Source: Embiotoca jacksoni
Lineage: Eukaryota > Chordata > Actinopteri > Embiotocidae
Assembly (NCBI GenBank): GCA_022577435.1
Contig: JAKOON010000039.1
Span: 2,183,349-2,247,348, forward strand
Direction: 5' to 3'
DNA: 64,000 bases
Shown here: in pieces, positions 41,304 through 52,496 of the stretch
How positions within the stretch are numbered: position 1 is the first letter of the stretch
Layout: every line of letters begins with the position of its first letter
Notes under the pieces: generated by a model
Databases searched by the model: none
What the model saw: the letters and a program-made list of their open reading frames with translations, nothing else
What the model was told of the DNA's origin: nothing
Made by a program: the position numbers and the translations under genes

Positions 41304-42126
41304 ACCATTTCTATTTTAGTGGCTGTTTTAAAGGCTAATTTTTTACACTACGTTTGAGGACTACGTTTACTTTCCAGGACTACAGTCGCCTTCAAAACTC
41401 ATCACCTGCGCTGTGGACGCGGTTCCCCGGGATCCTTCGGCGTCGCCGCCTCCGCGGGTCCTCGGAACCGGAAGGACAAATCAAGAAGCGGTGTCAGTAC
41501 AGGAAGGAAGGAAGGAATGAAACCTTTACATATGTTGCAGGCTCACATTTCACAAATTACCTACGAGTACAAACAAGTCTCACGCTTAGTCTTGGGAATT
41601 AAAACGTGTTTACAAAATCACTTTTAAGTTTGGTGCTGCAATATGAAGCCCCAGCCTGTGACGCGGACCTGGTGAAGTGAAAACTCGCCTTTAATGTCAC
41701 GCACACCGTGAATGGTTTCCCGCTCTGCCACATTAAAGGAACAAGGGACTGCAAACGTTCCCACTTTACGGGGTGTACCGAGGTCTTCCTGTGACTTCGT
41801 TAGGCCGAATGTTTTACAATAAACTGCCATAAAAAACATCCGGATCGTAAATACAAATATTAACTCACTCGGACGTTCGTCGCATCGAATTGTCGCTTTA
41901 TATCTTTTTCTACATACAAACTTGTTTTTTTTTTAATTGCCGTGCCGCACGTGTGCTTTCTAAACTGTATCGTTTTATCTTTTGGACATTTTCTGCAATA
42001 ACAGCAGACGAAGAAGAATAAATTGTAACCTACCGTCCACGTGGTTGCCAACGGCGACGCCCGGGAACACCCTGTGGTGAAAACAAAAGACTTGCAATTA
42101 ATATTCAATCTACAAGACGCCATCGT

Positions 42127-42157
<31 letters not shown>

Positions 42158-43430
42158 AACATATATATAGATTTGGTGCTTCTCAATCACATCTGTGACA
42201 TTTAGCAAATTAATTCAAATATCAATATTTCCACTTCACTTTTTCTTCTAGTTACATATAGAAATACTTATGTAAAATATAGCACATTTATTGACTTTCA
42301 GACTACAATTTCCACTTTTTTTACAGCCGTTATTCCGGTTTTGCAAATTCACATTCAGTTTCTACAGCAAACAATTGTTTGTTTGTCCATTTAAATGACT
42401 TTGACTTCTACGCTGTGATTCTTTATATATTACAATTAATCTGGAGAAGGACACGCGTTACCGACGCCCTATATCTTTGTGTACAAACGCGTATGAAGTA
42501 TCTCCGTCGCCGCTTTCGACAAGTCTTTCGCTTCATTCGCGGCGGACGAATAATTAACTTTTATTCTTAGCCTTATCGCAAATAATCATTCGTCTTCTTG
42601 AAGGACACGTTGTCCCTCTTCTCAGAGCCTCCTACGTTACTTCTCTCTCACCTCTTGTTGACTGCATTTTATTTTCTCGCTTGACTGTCTGTTTGTTTTA
42701 TTTCTTTTGTATTTTGTCATCACACTTTATACTCTTGCATATTCTGCTCTACATGTAAAGGCCTTTAGAAGTTCTGTTTGAAAAGCGCTATAGAAATAAA
42801 CTTCTTATTATATGAGCATTGACTTCTCTTGTTGTCTTTTTGTCTTGTAATTCACACAAATTCACTTCCTGCAGCAGCACATTATATTATTTACCTTTCT
42901 GTCTGCCTCTTAAACACACCTTAACAACAAACACTCTCTGCCTACCGATTGGTCGATTCTTCAAAGTCCTCCCGTCCGGCTCGGTTCTGGATCTGGATCT
43001 GGTTCTGGATCTGGATCCAGTCTGCGGTCTGAAACACGAGAGAGAGAGAAAAAAAAAGATCAGGACAGTGGTGATGATGATGTTGGCGGTTTGATCCCCA
43101 GCTCCTCCTGTCCCCATGCCCAAGTGTCCCTGAGCAAGACACTGAGCTCTAAGTTGTTCCCGATGGCAGCACCTCATCAGTTTTATATGTGTATATAAAC
43201 ATATGACTTTTTATTCCTCGCGGAGAGGGGGGGTGTACAAATACATCACATCTCTTTTTTTACTTTTGTTTTATTTGGACTATTTTAAACCTCCTTTTAC
43301 AGAACAGAACCGAGTCTTTTGGAGTCTCATTTTAGTTCTTGGTTTTAGAAGCTAATTTGCGCAGTTTGTTTTTTTTGGAGGATTACGTTTCCTTTTACAA
43401 CATAAACTCCAGACTTTTATTTCAACTTTT
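41304..43430. repeat. Tandem unit 5 of 6 (2127 bp)
   Basis: Near-identical copy with the same 220-bp tail segment as unit 1 (from about 43210). Candidate exon 2 at 42946-43028; poly-A tract of 10 A. Confidence 0.95.
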
Positions 43431-45155
43431 ACCATTTCTATTTTAGTGGCTGTTTTAAAGGCTAATTTTTTTTACACTACGTTTGAGGACTACGTTTACT
43501 TTCCAGGACTACAGTCGCCGTCAAAACTCATCACCTGCGCTGTGGACGCGGGTCCTCGGAACCGGAAGGACAAATCAAGAAGCGGTGTCAGTACAGGAAG
43601 GAAGGAAGGAATGAAACCTTTACATATGTTGCAGGCTCACATTTCACAAATTACCTACGAGTACAAACAAGTCTCACGCTTAGTCTTGGGAATTAAAACG
43701 TGTTTACAAAATCACTTTTAAGTTTGTTGCTGCAATATGAAGCCCCAGCCTGTGACGCGGACCTGGTGAAGTGAAAACTCGCCTTTAATGTCACGCACAC
43801 CGTGAATGGTTTCCCGCTCTGCCACATTAAAGGAACAAGGGACTGCAAACGTTCCCACTTTACGGGGCGTACCGAGGTCTTCCTGTGTCTTCGTTAGGCC
43901 GAATGTTTTACAATAAACTGCCATAAAAAACATCCGGATCGTAAATACAAATATTAACTCACTCGGACGTTCGTCGCATCGAATTGTCGCTTTATATCTT
44001 TTTCTACTTACAAACTTGTTTTTTTTTAATTGCCGTGCCGCACGTGTGCTTTCTAAACTGTATCGTTTTATCTTTTGGACATTTTCTGCAATAACAGCAG
44101 ACGAAGAAGAATAAATTGTAACCTACCGTCCACGTGGTTGCCAACGGCGACGCCAGGGAACACCCTGTGGTGAAAACAAAAGACTTGCAATTAATATTCA
44201 ATCTACAATACGCCATCGTATATATATATATATATATATATAAACATATAAACATATATATAGATTTGGTGCTTCTCAATCACATCTGTGACATTTAGCA
44301 AATTAATTCAAATATCAATATTTCCACTTCACTTTTCCTTCGTAGTTACATATAGAAATACTTATGTAAAATATAGCACATTTATTGACTTTCAGACTAC
44401 AATTTCCACTTTTTTTACAGCCGTTATTCCGGTTTTGCAAATTCACATTCAGTTTCTACAGCAAACAATTGTTTGTTTGTCCATTTAAATGACTTTGACT
44501 TCTACGCTGTGATTCTTTATATATTACAATTAATCTGGAGAAGGACACGCGTTACCGACGCCCTACATCTTTGTGTACAAACGCGTATGAAGTATCTCCG
44601 TCGCCGCTTTCGACAAGTCTTTCGCTTCAATCGCGGCGGACGAATAATTAACTTTTATTCTTAGCCTTATCGCAAATAATCATTCGTCGTCTTGAAGGAC
44701 ACGTTGTCCCTCTTCTCAGAGCCTCCTACGTTACTTCTCTCTCACCTCTTGTTGACTGCATTTTATTTTCTTGCTTGACTGTCTGTCTGTTTTATTTCTC
44801 TTGTATTTTATCATCACACTTTATACTCTTGCATATTCTGCTCTACATGTAAAGGCCTTTAGAAGTTCTGTTTGAAAAGCGCTATAGAAATAAACTTCTT
44901 ATTATATGAGCATTGACTTCTCTTGTTGTCTTTTTGTCTTGTAATTCACACAAATTCACTTCCTGCAGCAGCACATTATATTATTTACCTTTCTGTCTGC
45001 CTCTTAAACACACCTTAACAACAAACACTCTCTGCCTACCGATTGGTCGATTCTTCAAAGTCCTCCTGTCCGGCTCGGTTCTGGATCTGGATCTGGTTCT
45101 GGTTCTGGATCCAGGCTGCAGTCTGAAACACGAGAGAGAGAGAAAAAAAAAGATT
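43431..45155. repeat. Tandem unit 6 of 6 (truncated, about 1725 bp)
   Basis: Near-identical to unit 2 at its left end (same 36-bp absence). It loses similarity after about 45155, where a gtgatgatg microsatellite begins, so the tRNA-like part is missing. Candidate exon 2 at 45040-45122; poly-A tract of 9 A and GTAAGT as in unit 4. Confidence 0.95.
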
Positions 45156-45652
45156 AGGACGGTGGTGGTGGTGATGATGATGATGGTGATGATGGTGATG
45201 ATGATGGTGATGATGATCAAGGCAGAAGAAAGTGACCTGTGGAAAACGTGTCTAATCAACCACACTCACCAATAACATTATTTCTACATCTATGTCATAT
45301 TTGACAGAAGACACTTTAGAAGCAGCTAAAGTCACTCAGTCAACAACAACAACAACAACAACACGAGTCCACGTTACTTTTAACACACTCAAATCTGACG
45401 TTTCAACAATATTTTCCAAACGTCGAAGGACGTAACGACACTTACAGGTGTCTCCGGTCGGTCTCCGTCCAACACGTTCACCGGCAGACTCCCGACCGAG
45501 GCTCCGCCGTCTTTTCCCAAACTCTTCGTGTCGGATCCGTTTCCTCCACCGACCGCCGGGGGCGCCTCCGTCACTCCGGCCGTCTTTCGCCTTTGTTTGC
45601 CGGCGTCGGTCCCTCGAAGACAACGACAGCGTCGCACGCTTCCTTTCGCCAT
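43718..45652 (-). CDS. Candidate spliced gene with exons inside the tandem units, unknown function
   Basis: I do not recognise the product. Exon 1 is 45446-45652: ATG, 69 codons, basic N-terminus MAKGSVRRCRCLRG, strong donor CCT|GTAAGT. It joins in phase 0 to exon 2 of unit 6 (45040-45122), whose acceptor has an excellent polypyrimidine tract (ttttctctctctctcgtgtttcag) and which encodes TAAWIQNQNQIQIQNRAG then EDFEESTN. Exon 3 (44127-44164, 38 bp) encodes VFPGVAVGNHVD. Exon 4 (43963-44085) starts ENVQKIKRYSLESTRAARQ and is lysine/arginine-rich, possibly helical. Exon 5 (43718-43882) starts EDLGTPRKVGTF and ends in TAA; its acceptor is weak. Phases are consistent throughout in units 1-3 (about 206 residues if joined to exon 1); in unit 6 one extra A shifts exon 4 unless the GTAAGT donor at 44011 is used. 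It could also be a decayed gene or a non-coding transcript. Confidence 0.42.
45156..45230. repeat. gtgatgatg microsatellite and array edge
   Basis: A run of gtggtgatgatgatggtg type directly at the right edge of the six-unit array. It expands the short gtgatgatgatg present in every unit. A caa-triplet run follows at 45342-45362. Confidence 0.85.
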
Positions 45653-45860
45653 ATTTCGGTCACCCGTTCGTCCGTTCGTTCCTTCAAAAGCTTCTTCATA
45701 CTTCCCTCCAAAACGCCAGCGCGGAGCCGCCTTGTTGTTTCCTGCACGCCGCTTTCAAAACTTTAAAAATGGCGCGCGTCTGCATCCGGACTCCCGTAAC
45801 CTCGCTGTTTCCGCCAAAGGAGGCGCAGGCAACAACAACAAAAAAAACCACCACTGCCCC
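45653..45860 (-). promoter_or_regulatory. CpG-rich region upstream of the candidate minus-strand gene
   Basis: GC- and CpG-rich DNA just upstream of the ATG at 45652, with aaaatggcgcg (YY1-like, reading plus) at about 45766. It is compatible with a promoter, but no start site can be set. Confidence 0.3.
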
Positions 45861-45919
45861 CTATCGGGTCGGTGTCGGTATAATCACACTTTACTCAGTT
45901 GCCCGGACAAAACGCGCGC

Positions 45920-45995
45920 TCCTCCTCGAGTCCCCGGGGAGGGATCGAACCCGCTACCGCGGTGCAAACCACCACGCCAACGCTCGCGTTATCCA
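45920..45995 (-). repeat. tRNA-like B-box module
   Basis: The minus strand reads gcgtggtggtttgcaccgcg then gcgggttcgatccctccccg: a tRNA-derived head with B-box GGTTCGATCCC. Confidence 0.5.
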
Positions 45996-46094
45996 TAACC
46001 TACCCAGGGGATACAAGTCGTACATCATTCTTCAGAATTGATATAAATTAACTAAGAGTTCGTCCTGCTTTTGTCAGCCGGGTGTATTGTGCTT

Positions 46095-46160
46095 ATATCA
46101 CGCCGACGCGGGACTCGAACCGGCAGACTTCCTCTCGAGTCTCAGGTCCTGCTCGTGAGT
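46095..46160 (-). repeat. tRNA-like B-box module
   Basis: The minus strand contains ctgccggttcgagtcccgcg (B-box GGTTCGAGTCC). A tRNA-derived remnant; no complete cloverleaf. Confidence 0.4.
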
Positions 46161-46220
46161 ACTCTTCACTCTTTACTCTTTACTCGTTGACTTTTATTAG
46201 CCTTCAAAAGAAGCGAGAAA

Positions 46221-46282
46221 GTGACGCACTGGTTAGCGTTGTCGCCTCACAGCGAGAAAGTTCCGGGTTCAAATCCGGCCTC
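46221..46282 (+). repeat. tRNA-like module
   Basis: gacgcactggttagcgttgt, then cgcctcacagcgagaaag and gttccgggttcaaatccggc: the common teleost 'ggttagc...cctcacagc...gggttcaaatcc' tRNA-derived head. It directly precedes the CT minisatellite. Confidence 0.65.
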
Positions 46283-47285
46283 TCTCCAGATACTCTGACT
46301 TCCTCTCCTCTCCTCCCTTGGTACTCTGGCTTCCTCCTCTCCTCCCTCAGTACCTCCCAAGTTCTCCCTGCATACTCCAGCTTCCTCCTCTCCTCCCTGG
46401 CTCTCCCTGAGCTTCCTCCTCTCCTCCCTCAGTACCTCCCAAGTTCTCCCTGGATACTCCAGCTTCCTCCTCTCCTCCCTGGGTACTCAGGCTTCCTCCT
46501 CTCCTCCCTCAGTACCTCCCAAGTTCTCCCTGCATACTCCAGCTTCCTCCTCTCCTCCCTGGCTCTCCCTGAGCTTCCTCCTCTCCTCCCTCAGTACCTC
46601 CCAAGTTCTCCCTGGATACTCCAGCTTCCTCCTCTCCTCCCTGGGTACTCAGGCTTCCTCCTCTCCTCCCTCAGTACCTCCCAAGTTCTCCCTGGATACT
46701 CCAGCTTCCTCCTCTCCTCCCTGGGTACTCAGGCTTCCTCCTCTCCTCCCTGGCTCTCCCTGAGCTTCCTCCTCTCCTCCCTCAGTACCTCCCAAGTTCT
46801 CCCTGGATACTCCAGCTTCCTCCTCTCCTCCCTGGGTACTCAGGCTTCCTCCTCTCCTCCCTGGCTCTCCCTGAGCTTCCTCCTCTCCTCCCTCAGTACC
46901 TCCCAAGTTCTCCCTGGATACTCCAGCTTCCTCCTCTCCTCCCTGGATACTCCAGCTTCCTCCTCTCCTCCCTGAGCTTCCTCAGTACCTACTAAGTTCT
47001 CCCTGGATACTCCAGCTTCCTCCTCTCCTCCCTGGCTCTCCCTGAGCTTCCTCCTCTCCTCCCTCAGCACCTCCCAGGCTCTCCCTGAGTTTCCTCCTCT
47101 CCTCCCCCAGTACCTCCCAAGTTCTCCCTGGATACTCCAGCTTCCTCCTCCCTGGATAATCAGGCTTCCTCCTCTCCTCCTGGGTACTCAGGCTTCCTCC
47201 TCCTCTCCTCCCAGGCTCTCCCTGAGCTTCCTCCTCTCCTCCCTCGGTACTCAGGCTTCCTCCTCTCCTTCCTCTCTCCATTGGC
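46283..47285. repeat. CT-rich minisatellite, about 1 kb
   Basis: Tandem blocks of cttcctcctctcctccct joined by gtactcagg, ggctctccctgag, cagtacctcccaagttctcc and tggatactccag linkers. The plus strand is almost pure pyrimidine in long stretches. It keeps a 297-codon plus frame open from 46082, which is a repeat by-product. Confidence 0.95.
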
Positions 47286-47289
47286 CTAA

Positions 47290-49509
47290 TTGGTAACACA
47301 AATGGCCCTGAGGTGTGAATGAATGTTGACCCCTGCAGTCCTCACATAACATATATTCACATATCAATAAAGAATAATAATTTTACTATTTACTGATAAC
47401 AAACAAACACTTTCAACCGACCTTTGCTGAACGACACCAAAGTCCACAAGTACAACGTATATCCTTTATTATACGGGTTAACATGGTAATCTATTGGAAA
47501 AGGAAGAGAAACATACAGAGATATACCGTAGAAATCTAAACCTAAATAAATACATCTTGTGGCAGCACAGAACATTTCACATTCCATTATGGGACCAAGG
47601 CCATACAACACCTGAAGTCTTTTTATTTTTATACACGTTTGTTGCTGTTCTTTTTTTGTTTTTGTTTTTGTTTTTCTGTTAGTTATTTTTTTCCCCTCCC
47701 ATCGTTACACCGCAGGCTCACATGGCAAAGAGTCATCTCTAAAATGAACAGTTGGCAGCTCTCGTAAATGCAAAAAAACAAATAAAAATATAATAAATAT
47801 CTTGTTTCTTTTGTTACGAATTGTAGTCGCATGCACGTATCTAAACACGTATGTGGAGTTTGTAGCTTCTCTTTTCAACTGCACGTCGTATATTTCTTTT
47901 TTTTTGTCGTTATTTTTTTCCATACCGAATGACTCATTCAATGAAGTTGATTTTTTTTCCTTTTGTTTTTGTAACATCTCACCACGAGCCCCGACAGTAA
48001 TGGTTCCCGACGGTCAGGACGAGCTGTTGTTTTTTTTTTTCCTTCTTCTTCTACGTTTTCTCCTTTTCGCTGCTTATTTACACGTCGAAGCTCCGGCGAC
48101 GCTCGCTCGGATCGCCCGACGTCGCTTCGTGGCCGAACGCGACGTTCTGCGTGTTATTTTATTTTATGTTATTATTTTTTAGGGGGGGGTTTCTTTTACA
48201 GAACCTAGAACTCGTCGCCCGGCGTCGACTCGCGCTTCCACCTCGTGTCCGGAAAGCAAACGTCGTTTTGCGCGGCCGCGTTACATTCTGACGGAGAATC
48301 GATGGCTCGTTATCCTCCCTGAAGAATGGATCCCGTACATTCAACGCTAAGTGTGTGCGGCTTGTGGTCGCTCGAATCTACGAAGTCCGTTTGCGTCGCC
48401 GCGCCGGCCCGTTTCCCCCGGGGACGTGTTCGAAGTTGTATCCCCCCCTCCCCCCCTTTTTTTTTTCTTCCATAAATAGCCCCGACGGGTCAGTCGTCGT
48501 CGTCGTCGGCGTGACGACCGCAAAGTGATCGATCGTTCCCGGGCGGTCGTACGCCCGCTTTCTATAAATCGCGTACAAAATCTAACGGGTCTCGTTTCCT
48601 CGGTCGCGGGTTCGGAAATTCGCGCGAACGCCCAAAAAAAGGCGCCCGAGACAACGCGGAGTACAAAAATATCGGAACGCTTTCCGGAGTGCGCTCGTAA
48701 TAACTCGGGTCGCCCGCAAAAAGGCCCTTGGCAGCTGTTTTCCCCGACGAAACGCGGGCTCGGATCGATTTCCTGTGCAAATCCGAAGGTACAAAGTGGA
48801 AAGAAATGGCAGTTTTATTGGTAATTGTGCTTTTGTTTTTTTTTCCCCGCCTCTTTCGAATGAACGAACGAACGGCGTATTCGAGGAAACTGTCGGGGAA
48901 AGGACGCCGAAAAACTCGGGAACCCTGAGTGGCCGTCGCCCCCGAACGGAGGACGAAGTCGCTTATCTGAACACCTGCAGAGTTTTCCTCGTTATTCTTT
49001 CGTTAGAAAAATGGCCGCCCGGACCGCTTTACTGCCGACGGCGCCTTTTTTTGTTGTTTTTATTTTGGCGCTTTTTCGGTCTCGCGAACCGAACTTATTG
49101 GATTTGCTGGCTTTGCATCTGGCTATTTACACGTTTTACCGAGAGGGCGAAACGTTTGGGAACGTCGACGCGGCTCGGCGCCGAGGACGCCGGGACGCCG
49201 CCGATATACAAACGACGGTTCGGACGACGGCTCGGTCCGAAACCCCGAAAGTCTTTTCCCCCCGCGTCCGCCGCTCGTCCCTCTTTCGTCTCGCGGCGTT
49301 GCCCTCTTCGACCCGGACGGATCCCGTCGTGTAGAAAAGCCCGCGGAAAAAAAAAAAACAACCCCAAAACAAAACGACACCGAAAACCGAAAAACCGAAC
49401 GACGTGAAAAAAAACCCAAAAACAAATCCGGAAATAAATACACAAACACGTAAATGAAACGAGTCGGACGAACGGCGAACGCCGCCGCGCCCGGACCCGA
49501 ACGGTCCCG
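47290..49509 (-). other. Probable 3' UTR and downstream DNA of the gabrb3-like gene
   Basis: No further exon was recognised. AATAAA copies on the minus strand occur at about 47465-47470 and 47623, 1.9-2.0 kb after the stop codon, so the interval may be largely 3' UTR. T-rich runs at 47650, 47900, 48030 and 48450; the rest is unremarkable. Confidence 0.35.
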
Positions 49510-52432
49510 TCACACGTAGTAGAGCCAGTAGATGAGGTTGAACAGCGAGAACACGGAGGGGAAGATGATCCGCGACCAGCGGTCGATGGCGTTCACGTCC
49601 GTCAGGTCGGGGATTTTGATCTTCAGCTGCGAGGAGCGCCGGCGCAGGCGGCTGCGCTTCAGCTGCGCGGCCCGGTCCAGGGACTGGCGGCTGGCCGAGC
49701 GCGGCCCGATGCCGCCGCTCTGCTTGCGGTACTGGATGTGCGACGAGGCCGCGCTGTCCAGCTGCGCCGCGGACTGAGAGTTCCTCATGTCCGCCAGGCT
49801 GGTGGTGATCTCGCCCCCCGCCACCCTCGTTGTGGATCTCCAGCGTGGTCAGCAGGATGTTGCCGTGGCCGTGCGCCTCCGCCTGAAAGGACAAACGCAA
49901 ACGGAACAACCGCCTTACCGATGCGCCGGGGGCGTCGGACAAGTCGCCGTCCGCGACGGCCCGTCGTCGGGGCGTCGCGGAAGACGTCTGCGACCCCCCC
50001 CCTCCCCCCACAAACACACACCTCCCCCGAAAGCCAGCGAGCGCTTCGGTGCGCTTTTTATTGACCCGGCTCGGGCCGTTTGTCCGATTGCCGCCGAGTG
50101 CCGATCGATAAAACGAGAAAACCTCGCTTCCAAACATCGGCACTGCGGGAATAACGCGTTCCATTAAGTAGCCCCCCCCTCTCCCTCCTCCCCCCCCAGC
50201 AGCTGGTGATCCATGCGCCACAACACAGGTACACAGTGATGGGATGCAGCGATCGCTCATGCAAATGTACCGACCGTGAAAATGACGCATTTCTTTTCCT
50301 GGCGGGTGGGGAACAAAAAAAACAGAAAAAGAAAATGCCTTTCTCGAACTGACGCGCGCCGTCTTTCCCGACGGCCGTCGTCGTCACTTCTCGTCTCCGT
50401 TTATTATCGGCGTCGGGCCAAAAAATGCCGCGTCGGCCGTTCACCTCCCCTCGGCTCACGGCCCGCCGCGTGACATTTTTCGCGACGCGCGAATAAACCG
50501 GCGTCGCCGACAGATTTACGGCTTCGTGCCACAGAATGCGATGGAGTCGTGCCGTCGGTTCACGTGAGCGGGGGATGGGGGGGGGGGGGGGGGGGGGGGG
50601 GGGGGAGGGGGGACGGGGGGGGACGGACGGCGTCGTCGGGGGGACACGGACCGCATGCGTTCCTTCGTCGCTCGCGTGGACGCGAAGACGCTCGGGAACC
50701 GATCCGTGTCGGCTGATGGGAGGTGAATTTGACTTGAGGACGCACACAACTCACCGAGCGCGAGTGGCGAAGCCCTCTAACCTGATTGGACCGTTTTAGG
50801 GATGCGGTCCTATTACCTGCCTCCTGAGGAAACCAAAACAACCACGGATGTATTTATTCACGGGGACTGAGTGCGTTCGTATGTTTCCTTAAGAGAAGAT
50901 GCTTACGCTCGGCGATAAGGACAGTAAACCTGTTGGGAAAAAAAACCCTCAATTCTTGGTTCCGATACTCGATTAACAATAAATTTAAAAGTTAAGACAA
51001 TTTCACCAAAAACATGGAATCCCAAATGAAACGCACGACATACTCACCGGGACGTTCCCCGACTTCGCCGCCCTTTAACGACGGGCGAAGCCGCGCCGTG
51101 ACGTCGGTATTATGACTTCGGTTTGGTTGCCGCGTGATTAACATTTTAGTCGCCCCTCTCCCGATCGAAAACTAAACTAAATTGACCTCCTTTAAATTTC
51201 ACCCAAAACGCCCCCCCCCCCCCCCCCCCCCCCGAACCCAACATCTGCTCTCGCGCCGCGTTCGCGGGCGACGGACGACCGATAAGGAAACGCCGCCCTA
51301 CCCTCGCCGCGTCGTACTTGGCCGCCTTCTCGTTGTTGGCCTTCTCCGCCTTCTCCGCCAGCTTCTTCTGCATCTGAGGGCCCCTCCCGAAGAAGATGTA
51401 GTTGACGAAGGCGTACTCCAGCAGCGCCAGGAACACCATGACGAAGCAGCCCATCAGGTACATGTCGATGGCCTTCACGTACGGGATCTTGGGCAGCGTC
51501 TCCCTCAAATGGGTGTTGATGGTGGTCATGGTCAGCACGGTGGTGATCCCTGCGGAAAACCCCCCCCAAAAAAACACCGCAAATCAAACGCCTCTTTCAG
51601 CCGCTTCCTTCTGTTCTGCCCGATCGGTCCGACGGACGTGTCGGCGCCGACGAGTCATTGAAATTCAAAGGTCCGCCCGGGAAAAAACATCCGGCGGCCC
51701 CTCGGTCATCGGGCACAGAGAACTCATTACAATAACGCTGCGTGTCTCATAAAGGAGGTCAACCGAGCCCTCGGTGTAAGTTATCGCCGCGTCGCAACGC
51801 CACTCTCCGTCCGTCCCTCCGTCCCTCCGTCCCTCCGTCCTCTCGTCTGCTTCGGACAATTTAATCACGCTTCGTGGCGCCGTGACACTCTCTGGAGAGA
51901 AATACAGTTTCGTCGGGTTTCTCCGTCTCCACCCGTTGTTTCCCCCGCTTCCTCCCCTTATCTCCCCCCCTCCCTCCATTTATCCACCCCCCCTCCCCTT
52001 CCTCCCACCTCATTCCACATCCCCGAGCCTCTCTTTCCACCTTAACGGCTGCAACGAAGGCACACGGCAATCAAATCGGCTCCAATCGTGAGACATTAAC
52101 TGCGGGACAGGTTATCCGTCGACGGGTCGCTAAATCCAAGCGCCTCTTCTCATCGCTCGGGAAGACGCCGCGGACCGCCGGTCCTCCGCCCGCGCCTCCT
52201 CCGCTCGTCTAACTCGATTGCGAACGGAGGGCCTCGCAACCGCATTAAGAGCGCGGGCGGCTCATTGGGAACTTCGCACTCCTTCGCAAACCGCTCGGCA
52301 AAATGAGATTCCCCTTCAAACAATTCAATTGTTTGCCTCCTGGAATTGATCCCCCCCCCCTTCCCTCCTCCCCTTCACCCCCCCAATCATTACAGCGCTC
52401 TTACTGGCAGGTCTGCAAGCGCAATAGAGCAG

Positions 52433-52496
<64 letters not shown>

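Noticed and set aside
46082..46975. 297-codon plus-strand frame rich in SSLSTSQVLP
   Set aside because: It is the translation of the CT minisatellite; the frame exists because the repeat lacks stops.
49136..50290. 384-codon minus frame overlapping gabrb3-like exon 9
   Set aside because: It reads exon 9 in a shifted frame and continues through intron and 3' flank.
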